From positions 1-13,105 of the forward strand of contig WLLM01000008.1 in the NCBI GenBank assembly GCA_009700715.1: a DNA stretch of 13,105 nucleotides, read 5' to 3'. The first letter of the stretch is position 1, and every line of letters starts with the position of its first letter. This document shows positions 1-7,385 of this stretch, piece after piece. A program made the translations under genes and the position numbers. This DNA is from Actinomycetota bacterium. Its GTDB lineage: Bacteria > Actinomycetota > Actinomycetes > Nanopelagicales > Nanopelagicaceae. The notes under the pieces are model-generated. The model worked only from the letters and a program-made list of their open reading frames with translations. It did no database searches and was not told the DNA's origin.

Positions 1-425
1 GGAGATATCTCGGAAGCTAACTTGTATTCATTTCCGGATGCTTTGACGGTTGCGCCCATCCAGTCGCCAGTATGGAGACAGAAACAAACTCCCCAGCGTT
101 GGATTTCAAATTTTCCAAGACCGGTTAATTTGTAATCTACTGTAAATCTTCCATTCGGTTGCAAAGTCACGACAGTCTTACCTTGCATTGACCCTTCAAA
201 TAAATCGGTAATCGTTACGACACAATTTTCGCCAAGAGTTTCGACAGCTTCGCTATGTTCATCAGACTCTAGCGTTGACCAATCCCAAGGACGAATAGCG
301 GTATAAAGCAAGTCAATTATTTGTACCTCTTGATAAGTAATGTTTCTTATTGCTGCGCGCGCGATATCTAAAGTAAATCCGGCATGTTCAACCCTTTGGG
401 TATCGGGCCAAAAGTGCTTGCTCAT
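1..425 (-). CDS. ApnL-like D-apionate lactonase, N-terminal part (truncated by window edge)
   Basis: An open frame starts at the ATG at 425 and runs off the left edge, giving 141 residues. Its start codon overlaps the stop of the preceding SDR gene (ATGA), which indicates translational coupling and fixes the start. Visible landmarks are a beta-rich N-terminus with AAIRNITYQEVQII at about 24-37, RPWDWSTLE at 45-53 and IQRWGVCFCLH at 109-119. From memory, D-apionate lactonases (ApnL) carry a similar N-terminal pattern: an 'IR..GVEVLR..Y.VRD.DWGT' stretch and a later 'R.GF.VLHP' stretch. ApnL hydrolyses D-apionolactone to D-apionate in the cytoplasm and is a protein of roughly 600 residues, which fits a gene continuing well past the edge. 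The ApnO-like gene in the same operon supports the call. Without the catalytic part it could be another sugar-related protein sharing this domain. Family call moderate, exact substrate inferred. Confidence 0.55.
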   Translation of the reverse strand, partial: MSKHFWPDTQRVEHAGFTLDIARAAIRNITYQEVQIIDLLYTAIRPWDWSTLESDEHSEAVETLGENCVVTITDLFEGSMQGKTVVTLQPNGRFTVDYKLTGLGKFEIQRWGVCFCLHTGDWMGATVKASGNEYKLASEIS

Positions 426-1138
426 CGCGCAGTCATTCCGCCATCAACTGCATAGAAAGCACCGGTTGCAAATGAAGATTGATCAGATACCAACCAATTA
501 ACTAAACCAACCAAATCACTTGGCTTACCCATTCGTCCAAGCGGAGTTCGGCGAATTAGATCAGGGCCCTTCTCTGGGTCATCCCAAATCTTTTGAATCA
601 AAGGTGTCGACATAGTTCCGGGAACAACCACATTGGAACGTACACCTTGCTCTTTGTAGTCAACGGCGATTATGCGCGAAAGCCCCATCATTCCGGCCTT
701 TGATGCGCCATATGCTGTGTAACCAGCGCCCTCCATCGTCATACCCGTTGGAGAACCGATCAAAATAACTGAACCTCGGCCAGATTTAATAAGACCAGGA
801 ATAGCGTGCTTTACCGAGAGAAAAGCGCCAGTCATATTTATATCAACCGTTTTCTGCCAAGTTTCTAGCGCAACTTCACCAATCTTGGAATCTTGCCCTA
901 CTAACTGAACGCCTGCGCAAACGATCAGCGCGTCGATCTTTTCAATTGTAGATAGAGTTTCCTTCACGGATGCTTCACTTGTTAAATCAGTTTTGTGGAA
1001 GGTTGCATCAGGTTTCAGAGCGTCTTGAATATCTAAGTTATGAACACTTGCACCAGATGCGATTAGTCCGGATACGAGCGCTGAACCAATTCCTCCGCTG
1101 CCACCAGTGATAACAACGTTATAGCCCGTTAGCTCCAT
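422..1138 (-). CDS. SDR-family NAD(P)-dependent oxidoreductase
   Basis: This is a classical short-chain dehydrogenase/reductase of 238 residues, a normal length. The nucleotide-binding motif TGGSGGIG is at 11-18 and NAG is replaced by CAG near 74-76. The catalytic set is N101, S129, Y143 and K147 (YGASK), and VDGGMTAR closes the protein. D36 at the end of the second strand (NLDIQD) favours NAD over NADP. It is the third gene of a minus-strand operon: the start lies 2 nt past the stop of the TIM-barrel gene and its stop overlaps the start of the lactonase-like gene. In that setting it may oxidise an aldose such as D-apiose to its lactone, although the characterised D-apiose dehydrogenase (ApsD) is a Gfo/Idh/MocA enzyme, so this would be a non-homologous replacement. 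It could also act on a four-carbon product downstream. Family certain, substrate unknown. Confidence 0.9.
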   Translation of the reverse strand: MELTGYNVVITGGSGGIGSALVSGLIASGASVHNLDIQDALKPDATFHKTDLTSEASVKETLSTIEKIDALIVCAGVQLVGQDSKIGEVALETWQKTVDINMTGAFLSVKHAIPGLIKSGRGSVILIGSPTGMTMEGAGYTAYGASKAGMMGLSRIIAVDYKEQGVRSNVVVPGTMSTPLIQKIWDDPEKGPDLIRRTPLGRMGKPSDLVGLVNWLVSDQSSFATGAFYAVDGGMTAR

Positions 1139-1140
1139 AG

Positions 1141-1953
1141 TTAAGATCCTATCGATTTACGTAAGTTGGTAACGCTGATCTTTGCCCAATTATTTTCAAG
1201 TTCCACAGTTGCGGCATAACTATCTTGGCGCGGAGTCCAGAGTTCGATAACGGAAGTGATATCTCGCTTAGCGCCGCCAACCGCAGCAATTACTTCAGCG
1301 ACATCGAGCCGTCCTTCGCCGAGCGCCGTGCCCCGAACGGTAAATCCCATCTGCCCATTGGTGCGAACTATTTCAAAATCTTTCATGTGAACATTTATTG
1401 CACGCGGTGCCAAGGCCGGGATTACTGTATTGGGAGCTTCAACTGCACCGAGTGAGTTAACGGTATCTAGACAGATACCTATCCAATCAGGCCCAGCCTT
1501 GTCGATGATCTCGTTAAATTCGGCGCAGGTTAAACGATCGTGATTTTCAATCGCTAATTTAATTCCAGCAGATTTAAATTCAGACTCAAATGGTTTAAGC
1601 AGTTCAACAATCTCAGTGATGCTTGGTTCATGTCCTTTGCTATCTATAACTACTCGCAAGATCGGAGAACCCAGTAATTGAGCAATACGTAGAAAATTTG
1701 AGATGTTTTCAGATTTAATTCCGCGAGTGCCAACTTCTATAGCGATTCCATAAACATCAGCTTGCGTCTTTAGTTTTAATAACTCGTCATCGCTAAGCCC
1801 GCCGATCGGCAAGTTATCGGCAATTTGAAGTACATCTGCCTTTAAATCGTGAGCGCGCTCCAACAGCTCAAGTGCGCTCATCGACACTGGATGTTCAGGC
1901 TCGATTCCGCCGATCGTCCAAGGAAAGGTGAAACTGGAAATACCAAGTTTCAT
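1141..1953 (-). CDS. Sugar phosphate isomerase/epimerase-type TIM-barrel protein (possible 3-oxo-isoapionate decarboxylase)
   Basis: The 270-residue protein belongs to the xylose-isomerase-like / AP-endonuclease-2 TIM-barrel superfamily. The expected metal ligands can be placed at E136 (AIENHD), D163 (CLDTVNS), H189 (NVHMKDF) and E237 (IELWT), and a GEGRLD turn follows at 212-217. Members isomerise, epimerise or dehydrate sugars and inositols with a divalent metal; sequence alone does not give the substrate. The start codon sits 4 nt after the stop of the ApnO-like gene, and a GGAG lies about 12 nt upstream, so translation is probably coupled. In the published D-apionate pathway, 3-oxo-isoapionate can be decarboxylated directly to L-erythrulose by OiaC, which I recall as a member of this fold. 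That would be the missing step between ApnO and central metabolism here, but it is inferred from context and memory. Confidence 0.85.
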   Translation of the reverse strand: MKLGISSFTFPWTIGGIEPEHPVSMSALELLERAHDLKADVLQIADNLPIGGLSDDELLKLKTQADVYGIAIEVGTRGIKSENISNFLRIAQLLGSPILRVVIDSKGHEPSITEIVELLKPFESEFKSAGIKLAIENHDRLTCAEFNEIIDKAGPDWIGICLDTVNSLGAVEAPNTVIPALAPRAINVHMKDFEIVRTNGQMGFTVRGTALGEGRLDVAEVIAAVGGAKRDITSVIELWTPRQDSYAATVELENNWAKISVTNLRKSIGS

Positions 1954-1957
1954 TTAA

Positions 1958-2803
1958 TTACTTATCTCCACCGGTTATTTGCTTAACGCTCGCGAGCACA
2001 TTTTCAGGCTTAAATATGGCATCCCAATCGTCACGGAAGAGCGAACCTTGCGCGTGCTTTAGCGCCATAAGTGCGCCATCCGATAACTTCCAGTTAAGTT
2101 CTTCAAATAATAAAGCGATGCTGATCTGTAGATGTCCCATGCAGAAATCTTTTGCAGCAGCTTCGGGAACACCGAGATCGATAACTTTTTGCAGACCTTG
2201 AGTGATCACTTCTACACAGCCATTGATTAGAGTTTCGCTAAGCGCTGGTTCAAGTAGCGCCATCTGCTGAACTGTAATTCGGTGGCTTGCGCTAATTGGC
2301 GCAAACATTTCAGTTGCAATTGTTTCCACAAGATCTGCTTCTTCTTCAGTTCCCCAGGCGATTGCAAATACCAACGCTTGTGTTGCAAGACCGCCGCCCC
2401 AGTAATCGCGACGTGCTGCCGGATCTGTTTCACCGAGCAGACTAAAAACTGGCGGATGAGTTGGGTGACAAACAAAGCAAGAGATATCCGCGCGATGTTT
2501 GACGCGGTCTGCGGCGATTGCCGCTGGATCAAGAAAGAGAATCTTGGTTCCGGGATCCAACTTGGGAACAACTTCATCCGAAATTTGGCGAACAAGTGCG
2601 TCGGGAGTTGTAAAGATGACTACATCGGTTCCCTTTAGCGCATCATCTAATTCCATAACTGTATGACCAGCTTCGCGAATGCGCGCTTGACCAGCTTCCG
2701 ATTTTTCGACGAAGCGCAGCTCGTACTTCTTTGTATCAAGAAGTGGCTGGGTAACTCGGTTACCCATTTTGCCGCCAGCGCCCAAAATCGTAATGACAGT
2801 CAT
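1958..2803 (-). CDS. ApnO-like NAD-binding oxidoisomerase (phosphogluconate dehydrogenase C-terminal family)
   Basis: This 281-residue protein has an N-terminal Rossmann fold with GAGGKMG at 8-14, a conserved HPTHPPVF at 113-120, and an all-helical C-terminal part with HRITVQQM at 174-181 followed by LLEPALSET. This layout and these motifs match the '6-phosphogluconate dehydrogenase C-terminal' family that includes D-apionate oxidoisomerase (ApnO). ApnO converts D-apionate to 3-oxo-isoapionate by NAD-dependent oxidation coupled to hydroxymethyl migration. The family also holds proteins of unknown substrate, so the specificity is inferred mainly from the lactonase-like gene in the operon. It is the first gene of the operon. 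The ATG is supported by a strong ribosome site, AAGGAG, 5 nt upstream (2809-2814 on the plus strand). The stop is 4 nt before the next gene. Confidence 0.75.
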   Translation of the reverse strand: MTVITILGAGGKMGNRVTQPLLDTKKYELRFVEKSEAGQARIREAGHTVMELDDALKGTDVVIFTTPDALVRQISDEVVPKLDPGTKILFLDPAAIAADRVKHRADISCFVCHPTHPPVFSLLGETDPAARRDYWGGGLATQALVFAIAWGTEEEADLVETIATEMFAPISASHRITVQQMALLEPALSETLINGCVEVITQGLQKVIDLGVPEAAAKDFCMGHLQISIALLFEELNWKLSDGALMALKHAQGSLFRDDWDAIFKPENVLASVKQITGGDK

Positions 2804-2880
2804 GGAAACTCCTTCAATTTAATATCAGTTAACTTTTTCAACTCTAGCAGCAGCGAATATCCCTGCGGTAGGCTCCTCGG
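2804..2880. promoter_or_regulatory. Divergent promoter region between apnO-like operon and araBD
   Basis: This 77-nt gap must drive both the minus-strand apionate-like operon and the plus-strand araBD genes. On the plus side a TANNNT hexamer (TAGGCT, 2869-2874) ends exactly 6 nt before the GTG at 2881. On the minus side a TANNNT (TAGAGT, complement of 2841-2846) would give a leader of about 30 nt containing the AAGGAG ribosome site, but this element is weakly supported. An AGTTAACT palindrome lies at 2827-2834 and could be part of an operator. No clear -35 boxes are visible. A shared short promoter suggests the two sets of genes may be controlled together. Confidence 0.5.
2869..2874 (+). promoter_or_regulatory. 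Probable -10 hexamer TAGGCT for leaderless araB mRNA
   Basis: TAGGCT fits the actinobacterial TANNNT -10 pattern and ends 6 nt before the GTG at 2881. Transcription would therefore begin at the start codon itself. No Shine-Dalgarno sequence is visible before either the GTG at 2881 or the internal ATG at 2893, which is consistent with leaderless initiation at 2881. The same 6-nt geometry recurs at two other genes in the window. Confidence 0.55.
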
Positions 2881-4566
2881 GTGCCAGATTCAATGAGCGA
2901 TTTAGCTAATAAGTATGTAATCGGTGTTGATTACGGAACCCTTTCCGGTCGCGCTTTATTAGTGCGGGTATCCGATGGAACCGAAATTGCCACTGCGGTT
3001 TACGAATATCCGCATGCAGTCGTCGAAGATAAATTGCCAGCATCCGGTGCAAAGTTGCCACCTGATTGGGCGCTCCAGGTTCCATCAGATTATGTAGATG
3101 TTTTAAAAAATACAGTTCCTGCAGTCCTTAAAGAATCAGGCATCGATCCTAAATCTGTCATCGGGATAACCACAGATTTCACCGCTTGCACAGTTCTGCC
3201 AGTAAAGAGCGATGGCACCCCACTTTGCGAACTTCCCGAATTTTCCAAGAACCCACACGCTTTCGTAAAATTATGGAAACACCACTCTGCGCAACCACAT
3301 GCAGATCGCATAAACGATCTTGCCCATTCACGGAAAGAACCTTGGATCTCTCGCTACGGTGGAAAGATTTCATCCGAATGGGAATTCGCTAAAGCGCTAC
3401 AGGTCTTGGAAGAAGCTCCTGAGATTTACCAAGCAATGGATAAATGGGTGGAAGCAGCTGACTGGATTATTTGGCAACTCTGCGGCAAGTACGTACGCAA
3501 TATCTGCACCGCTGGTTACAAAGGTATTTACCAAGATGGAAAGTATCCAACGAAAGAGTATTTAGCAGCTTTGAATCCAAAGTTTGAAAACTTTATTGGT
3601 GAAAAGTTAGAGCATGAGATCGGCGCACTTGGCGCATCTGCCGGAACGCTTACCGCTGAGGCAGCAAAGTGGACTGGCCTTCCCGAAGGAATTGCAGTTG
3701 CAGTAGGAAACGTGGATGCTCACGTAACTTCAGCGGCAGCAAATGCAGTTAACCCAGGCCAAATGGTTGCGATCATGGGCACTTCAACTTGCCACGTTAT
3801 GGTCTCCGAAAAATTTGCCGAAGTACCTGGCATGTGCGGCGTTGTAGATGGCGGAATCATCGATGGTGCACTCGGTTACGAAGCCGGACAATCAGGCGTT
3901 GGCGATATCTTCGGTTGGTTTGCCAATAATTACGCACCAGCCGAATACACCGCAGCAGCTGCGGCAAAAGGCGCTGATATTCATACCTATCTATCTGATC
4001 TAGCTAGCGCACAGCCTGTTGGCGCTCATGGATTGGTTGCTCTCGATTGGCAGAGCGGAAACCGTTCAACGCTCGTTGATCATCAACTGTCAGGCTTGAT
4101 TATGGGGCTAACGCTTTCAACAAAGCCTGAAGAAATTTATCGCGCAATCGTTGAATCAACTGCTTACGGTGCGCGCAAAATCGTGCAGACCTTTAACGAA
4201 TCTGGTGTGCCGGTAAAGGAATTTATCGCCGCTGGTGGGCTGATTAAAAACAGTTTCGTAATGCAGATCTACGCAGATGTTTTAAATATGCCGATCACAA
4301 TTATTAAATCTGCTCAAGGTCCGGCACTTGGTTCAGCAATTCATGCGGCGGTAGCGGCTGGTGCATATAAAGATGTGCAAACCGCTGCGGCAGCGATGGG
4401 TGGAGTCGCTAGCGAGCGTTACCAGCCAAATCCAGCGAATGCGAAGGTTTATAACGATCTTTATAAGCATTACAACGATTTATATGAAAGCTTCGGCCAC
4501 AATGGTGCGATGCATTCACTACGTGCGATCCGTGATCGTGCACTCACATCTGCGGAAGGAAAGTAA
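2881..4566 (+). CDS. araB: L-ribulokinase (AraB), FGGY family
   Basis: AraB phosphorylates L-ribulose with ATP to L-ribulose-5-phosphate in L-arabinose catabolism. The 561-residue length matches the family (about 550-570), longer than other FGGY kinases. The phosphate-binding VDYGTLSGR is at 16-24, the AraB-typical TTDFTACT at 97-104, LWKHHSAQ at 131-138, the catalytic aspartate D279 in GNVDAHV, MGTSTCH at 299-305 and a C-terminal AAGGLIKN adenosine motif. The GTG start is chosen because a TANNNT element ends 6 nt before it; an ATG at 2893 (four codons in) is the alternative. The stop overlaps the araD start by one base (TAATG). No araA lies in the window, so L-ribulose must come from an isomerase encoded elsewhere; a related ketose such as L-erythrulose cannot be excluded as an additional substrate. 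Confidence 0.93.
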   Translation: MPDSMSDLANKYVIGVDYGTLSGRALLVRVSDGTEIATAVYEYPHAVVEDKLPASGAKLPPDWALQVPSDYVDVLKNTVPAVLKESGIDPKSVIGITTDFTACTVLPVKSDGTPLCELPEFSKNPHAFVKLWKHHSAQPHADRINDLAHSRKEPWISRYGGKISSEWEFAKALQVLEEAPEIYQAMDKWVEAADWIIWQLCGKYVRNICTAGYKGIYQDGKYPTKEYLAALNPKFENFIGEKLEHEIGALGASAGTLTAEAAKWTGLPEGIAVAVGNVDAHVTSAAANAVNPGQMVAIMGTSTCHVMVSEKFAEVPGMCGVVDGGIIDGALGYEAGQSGVGDIFGWFANNYAPAEYTAAAAAKGADIHTYLSDLASAQPVGAHGLVALDWQSGNRSTLVDHQLSGLIMGLTLSTKPEEIYRAIVESTAYGARKIVQTFNESGVPVKEFIAAGGLIKNSFVMQIYADVLNMPITIIKSAQGPALGSAIHAAVAAGAYKDVQTAAAAMGGVASERYQPNPANAKVYNDLYKHYNDLYESFGHNGAMHSLRAIRDRALTSAEGK

Positions 4567-5228
4567 TGAGTTCCGATAAAGATTTGCGCGAAAAGGTTTG
4601 TAAGTTAAATATAGATCTACAACGATATGGACTAGTCGCCTGGACTGCTGGAAATGTTTCTGAACTAATGTCAGATGGCAAAAGATTTATGATCAAGCCG
4701 AGCGGCGTTAGCTACGAAGATTTGAAACCGTCACAGATGATCATTTGTGATCTTGATGGAAATGTCTTAGAAGGCGATCTTTCACCTTCAAGTGATACCC
4801 ATACCCATGCCTATATTTATCGCAACATGGAAGGCGTTGGCGGAGTTGTTCATACGCATTCAAATTACGCGGCAGCTTGGAGTGCAATCCACAGTTCAAT
4901 TCCATGTGCACTAACTGCGATGGCCGATGAGTTTGGTGGCGAAATTCCACTCGGACCATTTGCACTTATCGGCAACGATGCAATCGGCAAAGGTGTGGTC
5001 GAAACCCTTACAGGACACCGTTCTTCTGCAGTAATTATGAAGAACCATGGCGTATTTTCAATCGGCAAAGATGCAACAGCAGCAGTTAAATCTGCGGTGA
5101 TGTGTGAAGATGTTGCGAAGACGACTTGGATCGCCAAGACTCTTGGAAACTTGCAATTAATCGATCAAGAGAGCGTCGATAAGTTGTATGACCGCTATCA
5201 AAATATCTACGGCCAACGCGGAAAATAA
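4566..5228 (+). CDS. araD: L-ribulose-5-phosphate 4-epimerase (AraD)
   Basis: This class II aldolase-fold enzyme of 220 residues epimerises L-ribulose-5-phosphate to D-xylulose-5-phosphate by retro-aldol chemistry with a Zn ion. Motifs are GNVS at 29-32, KPSG at 44-47, SSDTHTH at 75-81, HTHS at 96-99 and NHG at 160-162. By comparison with E. coli AraD, the metal ligands would be H96, H98 and H161, with D77 also at the site and D121 in the position of the catalytic aspartate. The ATG shares its A with the last base of the araB stop, so translation is coupled. The product enters the pentose phosphate pathway. A related epimerase or aldolase specificity (L-fuculose or L-rhamnulose phosphate) is less likely given the SSDTHTH signature and the araB neighbour. 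Confidence 0.92.
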   Translation: MSSDKDLREKVCKLNIDLQRYGLVAWTAGNVSELMSDGKRFMIKPSGVSYEDLKPSQMIICDLDGNVLEGDLSPSSDTHTHAYIYRNMEGVGGVVHTHSNYAAAWSAIHSSIPCALTAMADEFGGEIPLGPFALIGNDAIGKGVVETLTGHRSSAVIMKNHGVFSIGKDATAAVKSAVMCEDVAKTTWIAKTLGNLQLIDQESVDKLYDRYQNIYGQRGK

Positions 5229-5281
5229 GCGTATCCAAATAGAAATTTCGGTTGTAGCAACGGTTGTGGGAGAATTTGCCT

Positions 5282-6049
5282 ATGGCCAATGATGAACGCT
5301 TAACCCTCTCGGTCGACTGCGGTGGACTCTTTCTTAAGAGCTGCGTACTCGATGAGTCGGGCACAATGCACTCAAAGCCGAGTCGAATTGAAACCCCATA
5401 TCCACTTTCTCCGGATCGTTTCATCGAAACTATAAAAGGTATTTCAGATTCACTTCCAACGACATATCGCGCAACAGTTGGTATGCCCGGAATGATTCGC
5501 CACGGTGTGGTTATCTCTACTCCGCATTACATGACCAAAGCTGGCCCTCGCACAAAAATTGATCCAGAACTCCAAGAACAGTGGAGCGGATTCGATATGC
5601 AGAATGCGTTAACTAAGAAGTTAGAAATGCCGACACGTGTATTAAACGACGCCGAAGTTCATGGCGCCGGAATTATCTCTGGCTCTGGATATGAAGTAGT
5701 GATCACGCTTGGTACCGGACTTGGTTTTGCAATCTTTTACGGTGGATCACTTTCTCCACATATTGAGTTTTCACATGCTCCAGTGCGTCGCGCAACTACT
5801 TATGACACATGGATTGGTGAACACGAACGTCGTCGTCTTGGAAATGCTTTCTGGTCACGCCGTATCCGCGCAATGGTTGATGAGCTTCGTCCAGTATTTA
5901 TGTGGGATCGCCTTTACATCGGCGGCGGAAACGCGCGTTGCATACGCCAGGCAGATCTTGATCGCATGGGTGATGAAGTCGTAATCGTTCCGAATGCCGC
6001 AGGCGTGGCCGGCGGTGTTCGTGCGTGGACGCTTGAGCAGTACAAGTAA
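5282..6049 (+). CDS. ROK-family sugar kinase, short polyphosphate-glucokinase-like form
   Basis: The 255-residue protein has the ROK/actin-like ATPase layout. VDCGG at 11-15 stands for the usual DxGGT phosphate loop, LNDAE at 121-125 carries the catalytic aspartate D123, TLGTGLG is at 142-148, E162-F-S-H165 replaces the ExGH sugar-binding motif, and YIGGGNAR is at 212-219. The zinc cluster CxCGxxGC found after ExGH in many ROK proteins is absent, and the length matches actinobacterial PpgK-type glucokinases. It may phosphorylate glucose or another hexose; the phosphoryl donor is unknown. I chose the ATG at 5282 over an in-frame TTG at 5264 because GGGAG (5268-5272) sits 9 nt before it. It lies 53 nt after araD on the same strand and ends flush with the convergent FGGY gene. 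Confidence 0.75.
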   Translation: MANDERLTLSVDCGGLFLKSCVLDESGTMHSKPSRIETPYPLSPDRFIETIKGISDSLPTTYRATVGMPGMIRHGVVISTPHYMTKAGPRTKIDPELQEQWSGFDMQNALTKKLEMPTRVLNDAEVHGAGIISGSGYEVVITLGTGLGFAIFYGGSLSPHIEFSHAPVRRATTYDTWIGEHERRRLGNAFWSRRIRAMVDELRPVFMWDRLYIGGGNARCIRQADLDRMGDEVVIVPNAAGVAGGVRAWTLEQYK

Positions 6050-7363
6050 TTAATTATTTAGTTTAAAAATCCCTGCAGCTATGCCTGCAAATTGTGCAGC
6101 TCCAGTCGCGCCGGCCTCTGTTGCATCGGAAACTTTATAACTTCCAAATTGTTTATTTTTCGCACTGGCGATCATGGGATTCTTAATCCATCCACCAGCA
6201 ATGACAACATCTCCGGCTTTACCCGTGAATTTTTCTATGAGTGCAACCATTTGTGCGGAGTCGTCGATCAAATGTTCAGTGGTTGCCCGAAAGAGCGCCG
6301 CTGGTGAGACCGCATCATCGAGATTGGTAACTGAAAGTCCGTGATAATCATTTACAACTCGCATAGCGCTAGCTGATGGATCAATTTTTAGGGCAGCTTC
6401 ACCAAGTGCGATTTTTTCATCGCGTGTAGATACACCAACCAGCGAACAAACTCTTTCAAGAGTTAACCCTGTTGGAAGCGCACCAAGTAAAGTGAAATGA
6501 TCTGCGATTACTGAACAACTCAAACCTACATTCGCCGCAGCGAGTTCAGCAATTGCTTCGCGTGAAAGTGGTTTCTTGAAGGTACGTAGTAGCGCTTCTG
6601 CGGTTCCCATCGAATCAAAGAGCGAACCTTCATTAATGGCACCGCAGTAATAAGCGGCGGTGAAGTGATCATGTCCGGCAATCGTTATTACTGCACCACG
6701 TAACACCTCAGGTGCTTCATTATTTACAAATCCGATTGGCTCGCCCGCAACAACTAAGCGCGCTAAGAAATCTTCGCCGCCACCGACTAGCGTCATTGCT
6801 TCGCGCCACGGTGCGCGGGCTTCAACATCAAAGAAACCAGTGCGGCTAACTAGTGAAAGCTCATTGACTAATTCTGAACCTAAACAATAAGCGACCCATT
6901 CAGGTGCAGAAAGAAAATGTTTCGCTTTGCGACTTTCGGGAAATTCTTTATTAAGCCAGAGAGTCTTGGAAATTGAAGCGATTTCATTTACCAAAGTTCC
7001 GGTGCGTGCTCTAAATTCAAAGTCACCCAGTTCGTTAATTATTGGTTCGGTAATTCCGCGAGGATCATGCCAAGCCATTCCGGGGGCCAACGGATTGCCA
7101 TCACCATCTATCAAAACACCAGTTTCGCTAAAGCCGGTAAAGCCAATTGCCGCAACCTTGCCGCCCGCGCTTTCAGCTGCCTTTGCTGCAACCGCTATTA
7201 CAGTCTTAGCCAAAAGCAACATATCTATATCGCTGGTGTTCTTTTCATGGCGCCAAGGAGTTGGTTCTGCGTATTCTGCAATAACTTTTAAATCGAGATC
7301 AGTGGCGACCGCTTTGATGCGCGAGGTGCCAACATCGACCCCGATAAGTATCTGCTGAGACAT
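6050..7363 (-). CDS. FGGY-family carbohydrate kinase
   Basis: This 437-residue FGGY kinase is short for the family (usually 480-550) and is not closely similar to the AraB in this window. The phosphate loop VDVGTSRIK is at 9-17, AWHDPRG at 97-103, the catalytic aspartate D232 is in AGHDHFTAA, SMGTAE is at 251-256, and VIAGGWIKNP in the C-terminal domain contacts adenosine. Substrates of the family include xylulose, glycerol, gluconate and other polyols. None can be assigned here. It is the second gene of a minus-strand pair, starting 22 nt after the manA-like stop with no obvious Shine-Dalgarno. Its stop abuts the ROK stop (6049/6050). The neighbouring isomerase, aldolase and Gfo/Idh genes suggest a keto-sugar substrate cleaved after phosphorylation, which is an inference. 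Confidence 0.85.
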   Translation of the reverse strand: MSQQILIGVDVGTSRIKAVATDLDLKVIAEYAEPTPWRHEKNTSDIDMLLLAKTVIAVAAKAAESAGGKVAAIGFTGFSETGVLIDGDGNPLAPGMAWHDPRGITEPIINELGDFEFRARTGTLVNEIASISKTLWLNKEFPESRKAKHFLSAPEWVAYCLGSELVNELSLVSRTGFFDVEARAPWREAMTLVGGGEDFLARLVVAGEPIGFVNNEAPEVLRGAVITIAGHDHFTAAYYCGAINEGSLFDSMGTAEALLRTFKKPLSREAIAELAAANVGLSCSVIADHFTLLGALPTGLTLERVCSLVGVSTRDEKIALGEAALKIDPSASAMRVVNDYHGLSVTNLDDAVSPAALFRATTEHLIDDSAQMVALIEKFTGKAGDVVIAGGWIKNPMIASAKNKQFGSYKVSDATEAGATGAAQFAGIAAGIFKLNN

Positions 7364-7385
7364 TTTTATTTGTTAACAGCGGCGC

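Noticed and set aside
5249..5263. Small inverted repeat GTTG-TAG-CAAC after araD as a terminator.
   Set aside because: A four-base stem without a following T-run is too weak to call.
5264..5281. TTG start for the ROK gene.
   Set aside because: The ATG at 5282 has a GGGAG at suitable distance, and the extra six residues add nothing recognisable.
6050..6120. Repeated CTGCAG / GCAG words near the FGGY 3' end as a terminator or attachment site.
   Set aside because: They are inside the coding region and form no convincing stem or direct repeat.
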